DNA of 64,000 nucleotides from Xiphophorus maculatus (taxonomy: Eukaryota; Chordata; Actinopteri; Cyprinodontiformes; Poeciliidae): assembly GCF_002775205.1 (NCBI RefSeq), contig NC_036451.1, forward strand, positions 21,500,351 to 21,564,350. The letters are read 5' to 3'. The notes below the pieces were generated by a model. That model had not been told where the DNA came from, did no database searches, and saw only the letters and a program-made list of their open reading frames with translations. How positions within the stretch are numbered: the stretch's first letter is position 1; each line of letters starts with the position of its first letter. Position numbers and translations under genes: made by a program. Shown here piece by piece: positions 48,797-62,519 of the stretch.

Positions 48797-51066
48797 CAGA
48801 ATTGGGTTTAGGTTGATGTGTAGTGTTAGTTTTTGACTTGATTTTGGTCTTGTCTTACCACAGGACCTTCTTTCACACAAATGGATGGTTAAATTGATTC
48901 TGAAGGCAGTCAGCTGCACTGAGTTTGATCTAAACGGTTCACTTTAAAGGGAGTTAAATATAAATGCAACCATCTTATTTACATAGACAAAAACATTGAA
49001 CTCAATGTATCACTTTTTTCTTCCACTTCAGAATCATGCAATCTTTTGTGTTTGTAAGTGCCCAAGGCACAGTAATGGTCTTCTTTAACAGCTCCCGTCT
49101 TTATTTTATTTTTATTTTTTTCTGCGCCTGCAGGAGTCTCCAGAACCAGATCGATCCAGCATCTACCGCTCTCTGGTGGTGAATACCTCCAAAGAGATGA
49201 TGTGCTTCAGCGATTTCCCCATGCCTGACGACTATCCCAACTACATGCACAACTCCCAGCTGCTGCAGTACTTCAGGCTCTACGCTGCGCATTTTCACCT
49301 GCTCCAACACATTCGCTTTCAGGTCCGTCCTGTTTTGTTGTGGCCATTTTTTTTAATATGAAAAGGTAATTGATCTCTACATTAAGGCTTGCGTTTCTGC
49401 ACACGTTTCAGACCACTGTGAGGAGTGTTACACAAAGGCCAGACTTCTCAGTGTCTGGTCAGTGGGACGTAGTGACCATGAACAAAAATAACGAGGAAGA
49501 AATACACATCTTTGATGCAGTTCTGATGTGTTCAGGACACTACACCCATCCGGTCTTACCCCTGTCAGATTTTCTAGGTATTAAGATTACTTCAGTAAAT
49601 TTAAACTATCATAAAAGCCTTTGCCTTTGAGCTGTTTTGCCATATGTTTTTCTCCAGGACACGAAACATTCCTCGGTAGGCTTCTTCACAGCAGGGAATA
49701 TAGAGACGCAGATTCCTTCAGGGGTGAAAGGGTGGTGGTTGTTGGCTTTGGGAACTCCGGAGGGGATGTTGCGGTAGAGATTAGCAGATCTGCAGAAAAG
49801 GTGAGAACAGGACAGACACAGGAGAACTGCCACGTTGTTTGAGAATCGAAGAGAGACGACAACAACATCTAATATTCTCCACCCTCTTCAGACCTTTCTC
49901 AGTGTTCGGGACGGGTTCTGGGTGATGAGCAGAATGGCCCATAGGGGCCTGCCCGTGGATATGACATTGATCTCCAGGTTCAACATCCTCCTGCTGCAGC
50001 TGCTCCCCAAGACTTTAATCAACTGGGCAGCAGAGAGAGCACTGAACCAGAAATATGACCATGAACTCTACGGTCTGAAGCCCAGACACAGGTATCACTG
50101 TTTGAATCAACCGACTAGTTTTGACTATTGCTCAAAAACAACAGGAGCTGAATTCAACGCAGACAAATTAGCGTAGCACGCAACAAAAATTTTATACCAG
50201 GCGGACCTCTCTAAGTTCAGTGTTGAAGACCACTCTGGCACTAACGCTGCAACCGACGAGGTCAATCATTCAGAACCAGACTGCTGGGCAATGTGGGCGC
50301 TGCACCAGATTTTCCGGTCAATAGGTGAAAAGGCATCTCAAACGTCCCTCACAGTATAGTGTATAAGTTCAGCTGAAAAATAATCAAGAGAAAGGTCCAA
50401 AAAATACTTATACACAATATTAAACAAGGTCAAGCACCAGACATGAAATCTAGGAAAGAAAAAACTACAGAAACAACAAAATAAAAATTTAGAGGCGCTA
50501 TTGCACAGCAGCCTGCAAATAAATGTCAATAAACATCTCTTTTGCAATTTATTACACAGACTTCTGGACAAAAGGCCTCTGGTCAATGATGATCTTCCTG
50601 GTCGAATTCTTCAGGGAGCCCTTGTCATAAAGCCCAACATACGAGCTTTCAAGGATTCAGGAGTTACATTCGAAGACGGGACAGTTGAAGACAACATTGA
50701 CTCTGTGGTCTTTTGTACAGGATATAAAGGAATCTTCCCGTTCTTGCCCTCTGCTCTGTCTGAAGGGCCACACAGTGAGCTGACGCTATACAAGTACGTC
50801 AATGCAGAGAAAGGTTCACTGTTTAAGGGGGACAGACAAGATACATCACAGAACATGATGTAAAGCGTGTGCTTTATATTATGAAAGATTACTTAATTTA
50901 TTTACTTTTTTGTCATAATTCAGAAGAGTGTTTCCTCCGTCTCTTCAACAACCCACGCTGGCCGTCATGGGTTTTTTCCAAGTGAGGGGACCAATCATGC
51001 CGATTGTGGAGATGCAGGTCCGCTGGGCTGTGAAGGTGTTTTCAGGTAGACACAATATGTACACAC

Positions 51067-52247
51067 ACAGTGACTTACTAAAGTATTCATAGCCCTTTTG
51101 ACACGATAAACCCACAAACGTCAATATATTTTAAAATAATTGTGTGTGACAGACCCACAAAAGGTAATTCCTAATTGTAAAATTGTTTTTCAGAATTAAA
51201 AAAAATTAAAATCTGAAAATGTGTCATACGTTTCCTCCGCATGCATGTGTGGATTCTCCCTCCGACTTCTTTCCTTCAGTCCAAAAAAAAAAAAAAGACA
51301 ATTTGAAATTGTCCATTGGTATGAATATATGTGCTTTCTGGCTCTCTGTTGCTTGTGATGGACTGACAATGGACAGATTGGCAACACAGTAGACACATGT
51401 AATGGAAAACACTTGTGTGTGATAGAGAGCTAACACTGCGCTCTCCCATAACTCCCAACATGAATCATGTTAATGGTATGATGGGATACCTTTTACCCAA
51501 CAGAATCATACAGACTGGTCAGAGTTAATGGGAGCTCAATACGGGGAAGAAAACCTGTGGTAACACTTTATTTGACGGGTTGTGAATAATTAAACTTTAG
51601 CTTTAATAACATAAAGCTACATAATTTTTAAAGTTTAATCAGTAATACTTTTATAACAAATTTATGTCAGATCAAGATTTCTTGGTTAATGTCAAGTTGT
51701 CGTAACGAAGACATTTTGAATAATGTCAACTTTGTATTAAAAGTGTCATGATTTACCGAATGACACTTTATGACAACAGTTATAAATATTCATGAAGACT
51801 TACTCCTGTTCATGACAGGTGTTATGTCATGTTTATGACAGTCTTATTCACAACCCGTCAAATAAAGTGTTACCAAACCTGTCAGAAAGTGCAAATGACT
51901 TGAGACCGGGGCGAAGGTTCACCTTTCAACACCTCAGAGACCTCAGATACAGCCACAGCTGCAGCCGAGGGCTTTGATCAAATTCCGATCATGTTAGAAT
52001 GGTGTAGTCAAAGCCCAGAGATGAATGCAACTGATAAATTCTGGCAGCACTTTTTGTGTCCCCAAATGTTTTCCACCAAATCCATTCTCAGGTTGAGTTA
52101 ATTTGTAAAGAGTTCAAAACGTCTTTTATATTATTGATCTATCAAATAGAATTCCAATAAAAAATCCTTCATTTAAGTTTGTGGTTTTCAGAAGAAATCT
52201 AAAAAGTTCAAGCGTTATGTATATCATTGCAAAACACTGTAAATTAA
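51067..52247 (+). mobile_element. Decayed Tc1-like element, copy 2
   Basis: Counterpart of 28864-30045 inside the FMO-D intron. Confidence 0.7.
51559..51874. mobile_element. hAT-type MITE, copy 2
   Basis: Counterpart of 29356-29671, with the same inverted ends and the same AAACCTGT target duplication, so it was inserted before the large duplication. Confidence 0.9.
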
Positions 52248-53727
52248 TTTTGGGATGAAGAAGATGATACGTTTAATGTTTCAGGTTTGACTCGTCTCCC
52301 ATCGACGCAGAAAATGCTTGAAGTCATTGAGACTGAAAGGAGGTTAAACTTGCCCAGGTAGCCATCATTCTCACACTCAAAGTTGATTTTTACGCCAAAA
52401 TAAGTTGGCTGACATTCCTTCTTATGGTTTTTAAGCTTCCCTAACCCTCAACAAGCTGTTCTCCAAGTTGATTTCATCCAGTACTTGGATTTCATGGCCG
52501 AGGAGGTGAGTAGGTCCTAACACTCTGTTGTTTACAGCATCTAAGACACAGACAACCAAATAATAATAAGCTTTTCCTCACAGATTGGTGTTAAACCACA
52601 TCTTTGGAGACTGCTCCTAACAGACCCAGTCCTCTGGGCAAAGATCTTCTTTGGTCCCTGCACTCCTTACCAGTATCGCCTCACTGGGCCTGGACAGTGG
52701 GCAGGAGCCAGACAAGCCATCCTCACACAGTGGGAGCGGGTTGCTAAGCCTTTCAGAAGCAGAGCGCTACCAGAGCCAGAGGTCCGGAGGTCTTTCCCGT
52801 GTTCTCCCTGGCTAACGGCATGTGCAGGAACTATGGTCATGGCTTTGCTTTTGTCACATAAGATTGTCCCGTTAGTCCAACGTGCCACCCAGATGCTGAG
52901 CAGGAGTAAGAGTTTTCTGGGTGATTTGTGGTTCACTGACTAACCTCAAAGACTTGAAATAATCGTCACTTAGAAGAACTGATGTAGAGTCGGCTGGATC
53001 AAAGCGACTTCACAGGGAATCAGAGGTAATCTGGACCTGAGTTGTCTTGCTTTGTGTTTCTTTACTGAGAATATACAAATAGAGTATACTCATCTTTTCG
53101 CCAGACTCGCTCTTCATCGCCATCAGTAAAACTCGCACATTCTCAGCTCAGCTTACGTTTGCCTTTCTGCAAATCCAGTTTAACCACTTACCTTTCTTGT
53201 CCACTGTGGACCCAGAACAGTTTTCCCCTTGATAGTCTTCTTTTCAGAAATAATTTTTTCACATGCTGCCTGCTCCAGAGTCCAGTTGTGAAAACATGAC
53301 AGACACTCTTAAGTCTGTTAGAATGATCAAAATCTTAATCGACTAATCCTCACTTTTGTTGGCATCATTTCAAGGATTGGTCAGGACAAAATAAGAGAGT
53401 CTTCATCAGCGCAGACAGAACAACTGCATAGTGTAGCATGAGATTAATATTACCTCAACATTTAAATTGCATTTGCATGAATACTGTAACAATGTTGCTA
53501 TCTGGGCTTTCCATTTGTGATGCTGCACATTGTCTTGACGTGTCAAAGAAATCATTTACGGTCATTCTCGGCTAGAAAATTATATATGCTACGAAGAGGC
53601 AATGTTGGACAATTAATAACTTAAAGCAACAAATCTTCATAAGCAATGGAAATTTAAGACAAATATGTATCACTTTCACAAGGGTGTGATTTTCTTTGTC
53701 TTGCCCTTTCTTTTAGTTTGACATAAC

Positions 53728-54236
53728 ACATGTGTCAAACTCGAGGCCCGGGGGCCAAATCTGGCCCGCCGTAGCTTTTAATGTGGCTCTTTAAATTCCA
53801 AATTGCATCAATAACTTCTTCCAGTTTTTCACAAATCTGCAAAATTGACACAAAATTAAGAAATCTCCACATTTCTTTTTCTAATTTACTGTAGATTTTC
53901 TCAAAATTGGTCAGACACACATTGAGTAACTGCAGCCTCACTTGATGTCACGTTATAGTCTGCAATTTATATGGAAAGTAATAAGAAGTCACATTTAACG
54001 TCATACATTAGCACAAACATCATAATTCCTTACAAACATTTCTAAATTGGCACCACAAAATCTGCAATTTTGACTGAAAAAAAACCACTAAAACAATCAC
54101 AAATCTGGGAAGAACAGCAATTTATTGATATTTTAGCTATTTATTGGGTTTTATCAAAACATTCTGGCGAAACCGGCCCTTTAAGAGCATTCAGGTTTTT
54201 GAATATGGCCCAAAATGAAAATGAGTTTGACATAAG
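53728..54236. mobile_element. Nonautonomous hAT-like element, copy 2
   Basis: Counterpart of 31526-32036 with two single-base deletions. Confidence 0.65.
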
Positions 54237-55434
54237 GCTGAGGTTTCTGGGGACGAGTGTAAATACCAACACACTTGTGGAGTCAGCTGCCACCTGACAG
54301 AAGACGGCAGAAGACACCAGAGGTCGATCCCAGGAATGGACGATGACGGAAACTCAAACTGTGGAAGGAGAGCGGACACAAGGTAAGGATGGGGGTGGGA
54401 ATCTGAATATTTACATCACAAGGCTCAGGCCTGGTTACCACTTATCGTGAACAAACCATTTGACATTCATTTCAGAGTACAAGCATCTCTAAAGCGGTGG
54501 TTCTTAACTCTGGTCTTCAAAGCAATCTGCCCTGCATGTTTTAGATGTTACCCTGCTATAATTTCAATTCGTGGCTGATTGACAAGTTTTTGCTGAACTG
54601 CAATCATCTCAGATGTCTTACATCACCTAAAACGTTCAGGGCAGGTTTGGGAAACACTGCTGTAAAACCACCTCCTAAAGGCTCCTGATTGTTCTCAGCT
54701 TGGGGTCAGATCTGTCTGTCTCCCTTTTCACACCAGAATTTAATCTGCCAGCAATTTTACTGAGTTTTCCAGCTAACCCTAAGGAAGAATTTTAAATAGC
54801 AATTATTATTATTTTGCTTTTCAATTTAAATGAAGCTTAAATTCATTTAAGCTTAAATTATCTGTAAGAGAGGCAGAAGAAACTCTTTGGATTATGAAAG
54901 TTGCAGACCTCTAGACTGTACCCTCTCTCTCTCTCTCTCGCCAAACACTGTTGATTGATCTGCTTTTGTGCTTCAAGAAATGAAATCTGATCTTCAGGCA
55001 GCCCTGTCTGCATTTCTGCAAGTTGAAACACAACCAAGTGGTTAAATAGGAGGACATGCAGCTTTTCTAAACCACTTTCTCCCAGGAGAGAAAAGGTCAG
55101 GTTGGTCAACTCCGTTAAATATTTAGCTTGTGTAGTAGTGGCCATTGTTTGCCAAACCAAACATCCAATGAAAGTCCCATCAAGCCACTATAAGGCACTT
55201 GGGTAAAATTTTTTGTACGCCGGCAAAAGAAGGTTCATTGTCCTAACTTGTTGATTGTTCTGGATGATTTATTTTTCCTATTTCAGCAAACAATTACAGA
55301 GTTCAAACTTTCCTTTGTTCTCATGCTGCCTCTCTTGCTCTGGTTAAAAAAAACCATAAGCCCCAAACCCAAATGCCTGCTGGTCCTTTACCAGGCCCCT
55401 ACACTCATAGAAAGTGGGCTGACCCACCCTACTT

Positions 55435-55554
55435 CCTGTCTGAAGTAAGGTGGGCCTTACTTCAGACAGGCCCACTTGTCTGAAGTAAGTGGGCCTTCAG
55501 ACAAGTGGGCCCACTTGTCTGAATTATTTTTCTTATTATATAAGAAAAATAATT
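55435..55554. repeat. Three-hairpin cluster, copy 2
   Basis: Identical to 33235-33354. Confidence 0.85.
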
Positions 55555-55705
55555 AAACAAAAGATAAATAGAATAAACAATTATTAACCTGTACATTTAC
55601 TCTGTAAATAATACAAAAAATAGAAATTTAAGAATAAAACTAACAAAATTCAAATGGATAAAGAAATAAAGAATAAATAGCTCCCACAGCTTATATATAT
55701 ATATA

Positions 55706-56945
55706 TGTAACCCATGTTAATTTAACAAATATGAATTATAGCCTGTAGTACACTACATTGTCGATAGGTGGCAGTAAATGGTTTCAAGTAGTCTAAAACT
55801 ACATTGATATGCCGCAGTATATGAACTAGAATAACCAGAAGATGAAACCGGAAGAAACGTTTTGTGGTCATTTTATTGACAAAACTCTGTGTTATTTTCA
55901 ATATTTTTCAAGAGCTAGTTTTCATCTATGGTTGATTTTTCGATTCTTGTGTAACCGGACCCGGGAGAACTTTGTTTTTGATATTACATTTATTTGTTTT
56001 TTTGATGCGAATCTCCGGTGAGTTCTGTGCTATAATTTTCTTTGTTAGCTATCGATTAGCCACAAGCTAATATTTTGCTGTTATGTATTAAAAGTTATAT
56101 TGTGATTTCATTTTACAGTTCAATGTTGAAAGGGAAAAAAAAACAATCGGAGATACTTGTTTATGATTAAGAATGTATGTTTTGTATGAAAATTAGCAAT
56201 GCTTACGGCTAACTCTGAAAGGCTATTCTGCTAATATTGCGCCTTTTTTTTTCTTCTTGGAATACTGATACTGATGAGGTATCTAGTGACAGTGAGTTAT
56301 TTATTCCACTGTGCGGAATTGAAGAATGCTAGAAAAAGATATGTCAATTCAGTGAATATTATGTTGTGATGTTTTGTTGAGCTAAAAGACAAAATTGGTT
56401 GTCGCAGCTGTAAATTATTTTATTTACATGGAGTGAAAGATAAACATTCACTGAAATGACTTAGAATGGTGTATCACAAAATAGTAAAATACATTTCTGC
56501 TATATGCAGGTTGTTTTTTTTGTGTTGAGAGACATCGTGTGAAGAACGGCGAGCCAGGATCCAAAAGAGCAGATTGAGATTGTGTCCACTACGACGTCAA
56601 AGAATAACGTTCTTCTGTTCCACTTGATCGGTGGGATTGCACATATTAACACTACCCGGGTAGCTACCATATAACATTCAGATCTGAAAACTGAATTGAA
56701 CTGAAAAAAAAGAAAGGAAAAACTTTTGAACTCGACTGACTTGACTTAGGACTACCAAAAGGAAACATTGACTATTTTGTTCTGTTTCATTATTGTCAAA
56801 TTGTGTAATAAATGTGTTTTGTTCAACACATTGTTTCCCTCGCTCCTCCTGAGTTGAACCTAGTTCTGATGCGCTATTTAATTGTAAAGATTAATAGTCA
56901 CCGATTCCTTTGTTACAGGTGCCTTACCAGATAAGTACAAAGTCT

Positions 56946-56949
<4 letters not shown>
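55706..56949 (+). mobile_element. LTR-like block, copy 2
   Basis: Identical to 33506-34749; same caution about its nature. Confidence 0.35.

Positions 56950-57030
<81 letters not shown>
56947..57030. repeat. (AT)n and poly-T, copy 2
   Basis: Counterpart of 34747-34827 with three more T. Confidence 0.9.
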
Positions 57031-57034
<4 letters not shown>

Positions 57035-58482
57035 AAAAATTGAAGTCATAAGAAGAGTAGGGATATTCTGAGTCCAAGATTAAAGGGATTAAGATGGTTG
57101 CTATATAAAATTACTTTTCAAAGGGCAGCTTTACCAAGAGTTTCTTTAAAATATAACCATTCTAACAATTATCTTAAACTGTTACATCTGTTTTTGGGGC
57201 TGTGGGAGTTCAGTCAGTACTTCTCGCTGTGATTTTTGGTTTGTAAAGCAAAGACTGCCAGTGTTTATGTCAATGGTTTTATGCAGGAGTCTGAAATTTA
57301 ACAATTCACTATGTTCCTCTAGAAATATAACTATTTTATAATTTTTGACAAAGAGCATGCTTCAGTGGAACTGTGATTCTACTGTGTAAGGAGAAAATTG
57401 ACAGTTCAATGAAGCCACGTTTACCAAGTGGAGGATCCTGGTTAGAACTGAAAGCCACTTTAAGCTCAATGGTTTGTGTGAAAATGAGTTTATTAACCTT
57501 TGAGGGAGGATATTTTCTCCAGTTGTTGTTTGATTCTTTATTTTAAAGAGGCTGAGAATCACCTGTTGGATATTAAACACTTGATTTTATTTATATAGTG
57601 TCTAGCTCCAAAATGTTGTGATTAGAAAAGGCTGAACTAAAACTTTCCATGCAGTGGCTCTTTCTGATAAAGGCAACCACCCAGGGCGTTCTCATTCGAG
57701 GGCATGGGACAACGCCCCACGACCTTTGTCCTCTACCACCACCCAGGATTAACCTGTGGGGAGTGATTGACCGGAGGCGCCGGTATGGTTGTTCGCCTAG
57801 GGCACCTGACTGCCTCCGTTTCCATGTTATCAAATCACTTTCTAAGTTTTGCAACTTTAAAAGTGTGGTTAGACAATTTAATGACTGTCTGTAAACTCAG
57901 TGGGTTGTTTAAAAAAATATAGACATCATTTCTATAAATGTAGTTGTATATTGACTGCTGGTTACTTTCTCCCTCTTGTGGTCAAAAGGAAACAAGTGGT
58001 TGTTCTCTCCCATCTATTAGCGTGTTGCATGTTTCTTTTTCAACTTTCATAATGTGGATGGAAACAAATACAAAGATTTATTTTTTTGTGACTACATTAA
58101 TTAAAGGGAGGGAGGATTAATCTCTTGTTGTCGTCATCAACAAACTCAAAGGCTGAATGTGAGAAAGTCTTAAATTAACAGGTGCACAAGACCACATTTT
58201 CACATGTCTCAATATTTTCAAATGTATTTATTTGATCCAAATCTTCCTTCCAACACTGATTTGTGGTCTTTAATGACAAAACAGGACCAGCCAAGTCATT
58301 AAAGCAACTGAACCTCCTGCACAGACAAATTAAAGCTACACATCATTCAAATGAACAGAATTAAAAATCAGACCACATTCCCTGACTTTTTTCTCTCCCT
58401 GTCTTGTTTCTCCTGCAGTTTAATCTGGTCTAGCTGGTCAGGATTCCCTCTGCTGCGAGCATCGCTTCTTCCACCAGAAGGT

Positions 58483-58546
58483 GGCAGTGATGGGCGCCGG
58501 CCCCTGTGGTCTGAGCAGCATTAATGTAATGCTGAAGGCTGGGTGT
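58483..58546 (+). pseudogene. Relict FMO exon 2, copy 2
   Basis: Identical to 36280-36343, with the readable GAGPCG motif and no start codon. Confidence 0.7.
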
Positions 58547-58626
58547 CAGAAAGAGAAGGAGCTTCTTAAAGAGACAAGGCGTCAAACTGCAAAGTCAAAT
58601 TTCTTTGTTTCGATACATACAACCAC

Positions 58627-58983
58627 TGGGTGCACCGATTGCAGTTTTCTGGCTGATGGCCAATTACCAATCTTTTAAAAAGCTTAACCTGCCGATTCCG
58701 ATATTGGCTGATTCCAATTCTATTTTTTGTCTGAAATGCTGTTGAGTTGGCAACAGTGAGGTCACTGTTGATAATTGTAAACGTCCAGACATAAGTCGGT
58801 GGGCCGGTCTGTCAGTCAAACCTTTCTTACTGGAGAGCAAATGAGGACAGTGGTTGATTCTTAGGCCTTTGCCAAGCTAGATAAGATCGGTGGATAAGAT
58901 CGGCTACATATGTAAAAATCGGTCAATCACCGATCTCCCAAAATTAAGGAAATCGGCTGGCCGATAAATGGGTGCACCCCTAG
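58627..58983. mobile_element. hAT-like element, copy 2
   Basis: Counterpart of 36424-36780. Confidence 0.55.
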
Positions 58984-59742
58984 ATGGTAAAATGGTTAAT
59001 TTATTGTGCAATAAAATTGCACTATGTGCCTGGAATCACATAATACCGCTCTTTTAAACTCTGCAGAGCTTTCACCCATAAGGATCCTCAGTTAACTCCA
59101 TGTTGGAGACTAATTTTCAAAGTAGGAAAGCCTAGAAATATTTTCTCTATTATGACATCTGGTCTATCATCACATCAATACGCATCTGTGGGAAGCAGAT
59201 ATAGCTGCGCATTACTAATAAGTTGTTCATCTTGGTCCTGACATTACACAAAACCATGTCAGTTATGGGCAAATGCACTCTAATTCAATCAATCTCAAAC
59301 ACAACATTTGGTACCTTCTGAGAAAGAAAAGAAGGGGAGACTGACAAAGAAAATAGAGCAGAAGTGGAACATAAAGAGGAAAAACAGAGAAAAAAGTTTT
59401 ATCTCAAAGTGTGAAGACAGAAAAGAAAGAAAAAGAACACAAAGAGTGAAACCCCTTTTGCCATCTCACACAGAGAAATAAAAATTTGTGTAGTTACCAG
59501 GGAGGATGCTTTCATCCTGGTGTTTCTATAGCAACACTTACCATTTTACTGAGAGAAGATATTATTATGCAACGTGTAAGAAAAAAAACACAAAATGCTG
59601 AAAACAATTTGATAGGTGTGATGATTACATGTTTGTTGCACTAAAGCAAAAACCCATTAAGAGTAGACAATTTTATTTAAAGAACTAGAAAATTCCTGAA
59701 GAAATTTAACCGTGGCCTGCCAAAGTGTGCCCGTCGGTTTGA

Positions 59743-61493
59743 ACCCAGTGTTCGGATGCTAAAAATTAGCATCAATGCTAAGATTAGCTACTGCGCAAGA
59801 CAGTGATCTGACCTGAGAGAAAAAGATAATGCAAGGTAATATTATTGCACCGCCTATGGCAGTGCACTAGTGGAGGGCAGTGAAGTGCTAATGTTTGTGC
59901 TAATGTTAATGTACTGCTTTGCTATGAAAGGCAGCGCACTAACCTAAGAGAGAAAGATGATACAGCCTAAAATTATTGCACCGCCTATGGCGGTGCACTA
60001 ACCAGAGGGAAGTATTAAGGCTTTTATTTTGAAATTTTAAGTAAGCTTCATTTTAAATGTCCAAACTAATCCCATGAGTAACAGTGATTGGGTTAAATCG
60101 TTTCGATAATGCCCAAAAGAGCAATTACCTGATGTAAAAATTGTCAATGCTTTTATTTTGAATTTTTTAGTAAGCTTCATTTTAAATGGCCACACTAATC
60201 CCATGTGTAACAATGGTTGGGTAAAATCAGCTATAAAATGCCCAAAACACAAGTAGTTCTAAAGGCCAGCTCATTCCTCCTCTGTAGTAACTGACAGTTC
60301 CGCCATGTTGTAGTCCTAACCTTGAGTCATTGTAGTTCTAAAGAGCAGCTCAGCTGTCGCGTGATGAAGCAGACAGGGAGAGACAGAATTATAATAGTTT
60401 GAAGTAGTTAGTTTTTCTGAAAGACCTGAGAGGAATATTCAGGCTTTTATTTTGAAATGTTCAGTAAGCTTCATTTTAAATGTCCAAACTAATCCCATGA
60501 GTAACCGTGATTGGGTTAAATCAGTTATATAATGCCCGAAAGAGCAATTACCTGATGTAAAAACTGTCAAGGCTTTTATTTGGACATTTTTATTAAGATT
60601 AATTTAAAATTGCCACACTAACCCTGTGTGTAGCAATGGTTGGTTAAAATCAGCTATAAAATGCCCAAAACACAAGTAGTTCTAAAGGCAGACTCATTCC
60701 TCCTCTGTAGTAACTGACAGTTCTGCCATGTTGTAGTTCTAACCTGCATGTTCTGCCATAGTTAGAACTACAGTGATGCGTTTTTGTAGTCCTAATCAGC
60801 TGCACTGCTCTGTCCTGTTCTTTGTTCTGTTGCTATGGTAATGAAGCATGTCTGTCAGACACTCAGGGCTGACAGAATTCTATTTCTTTGAGCCAGCCAG
60901 TTTGACTGAAAAAAGCAGTCCTAACAACTCCTTCCCGTTCGCGAACCGTGATACGTACTTGAAAACCGTTTGAAGCATCTGAGAGGGCTATTTGTCGTCT
61001 CCGATAGTACCACGATTCATATTCTCTACCTCACTCGCAGTAATAACAGCGATGAGAGAAAGATGGTGTGCGCTGAGCTCAGAAATTGGAAGTCAATCTG
61101 TGACTATCCTCAGAGGGATATTGAGGCTTTTATCTTGAAATTTTCAGTAAGCTTCATATAGAATTGTTGTTTGGGTTAAATGAGTTATTTACTGGCAAAA
61201 CAGCCAGTAGTTCTAAATGGCAGCTCTTAATTGCTTTTAATTGAGTGTTAGAACTAGAGATATGGCGTTTTTGTAGTCCTATCTATTAGCATTAGGTTAA
61301 AGGCTAAAGCTAATAGATAGGCACTATCTGCGCAAGCCAGTGCCTTAACCTGAAATAACAAGATAATGCAGGCTAATATTAGGCCCCAATAAAGAGACGT
61401 TCTATTGGGTGTGGAACAATAGGTGCCTGCCATGCAATGCATGGAGGCAGTGACTGACTTGCTTTGCAAGTCAGTGTTTTCAAGAAGGTTAGG
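59743..61493. repeat. 423-bp higher-order repeat region, copy 2
   Basis: Counterpart of 37540-39290. Confidence 0.75.
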
Positions 61494-62519
61494 GATGCAA
61501 ATTTTCTAACCTTGAAATGTTGAAGATTTTAGAAATTTGGAATGAAGATGATGTCATGGAAAAGAGAACTTCCAACTACAAACACTTGTTTGGATTCTTG
61601 TTGGAAAGAAAGAAAATGGTTAAAATACCAGTGGAAACCATTTAAAAAAAAATAGTACTTAACAGTTGATTTCTTTTTACATAAAATCATGGTAAGTCTG
61701 GCTATTTTTAGACCAGGGGTCACCAACCTTTTTGAGACTGGGGGCTACTTCACAGGTTCAGAGTAACACGAAGGGCTACTTGTTTGATACAGACATAAAT
61801 TTTCTTTACAACAAAAATTCATTTAAGTAAATATGATTACATGCTGCCTGAGCATATTAATGTTAGGGACTATGCACAATAGTTATCAGTAAGGACAGCT
61901 ATGGTTAATTGCTATATTGTGGTCAGACGTTTTTAGTTCAGAGTTTTAAGTTGGTGAGGTGGGGAACGCCGAAGCCTAAATCTTATAAGTCAATTTTCTT
62001 TTTCTGTGAGCTAAAAATGATGACTGGAGTTTGAACCACTCATCATTTGAACCTCAGGTTCTGCTTGAGCTTTTTACAGTGCGCGGTTCTGGCGGGTTGT
62101 CGGTTTATTAGCTTTTTTGTGATTTTGCGAACTGAACAGCTGACGGGTCACCTGCGGGCTGACACAAGCAGATGTCGAAAAAAAATGTCTGACAGATTGG
62201 AAGGTACAAAACTATCACTGCACCTGACCTGCAGGAGCACAACCACCTCTCCAACGCGCAAAAATCGGCACAAAACTAAACCACTAAAGCAGTGCACCCT
62301 TTTTTTTTTGTTTTTTACACAAACGATGCTAAATAATAAAGACATTGAAGCGAAGCAGTGAGATCCACGGAAAGAGGAGGATTGGTGGGATCTTAGAACT
62401 ACGGGAGGTTCAAACTCCACTCATCATTTTTAGCTCACAGAAAAAGCAAACTGACCAATAAGATTTAGGCTTTGGGTGCCATTTGACCCCCACAGACTCA
62501 CACTGATGTGCGCTACATA

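Larger units (their letters stand above)
49134..52943 (+). pseudogene. FMO-D: FMO-C duplicate lacking the FAD-binding first coding exon
   Basis: Exons match FMO-C exons 3-11: 49134-49322, 49412-49577, 49658-49800, 49892-50091, 50560-50793, 50924-51045, 52285-52357, 52436-52505, 52584-52943. All stay open and in frame. The exon with the start codon and GxGxxG FAD site is absent, because the duplication began in intron 2. Residue changes against FMO-C are I127V, R138I, V146M, H265Y and M300I, against 3 silent changes. The donor after exon 7 is GTACGT instead of GTAAGT. Without a FAD site an enzyme is not expected. It could be transcribed from an unseen upstream exon, or, if the duplication is an assembly error, may be an allele of FMO-C. 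Confidence 0.85.
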
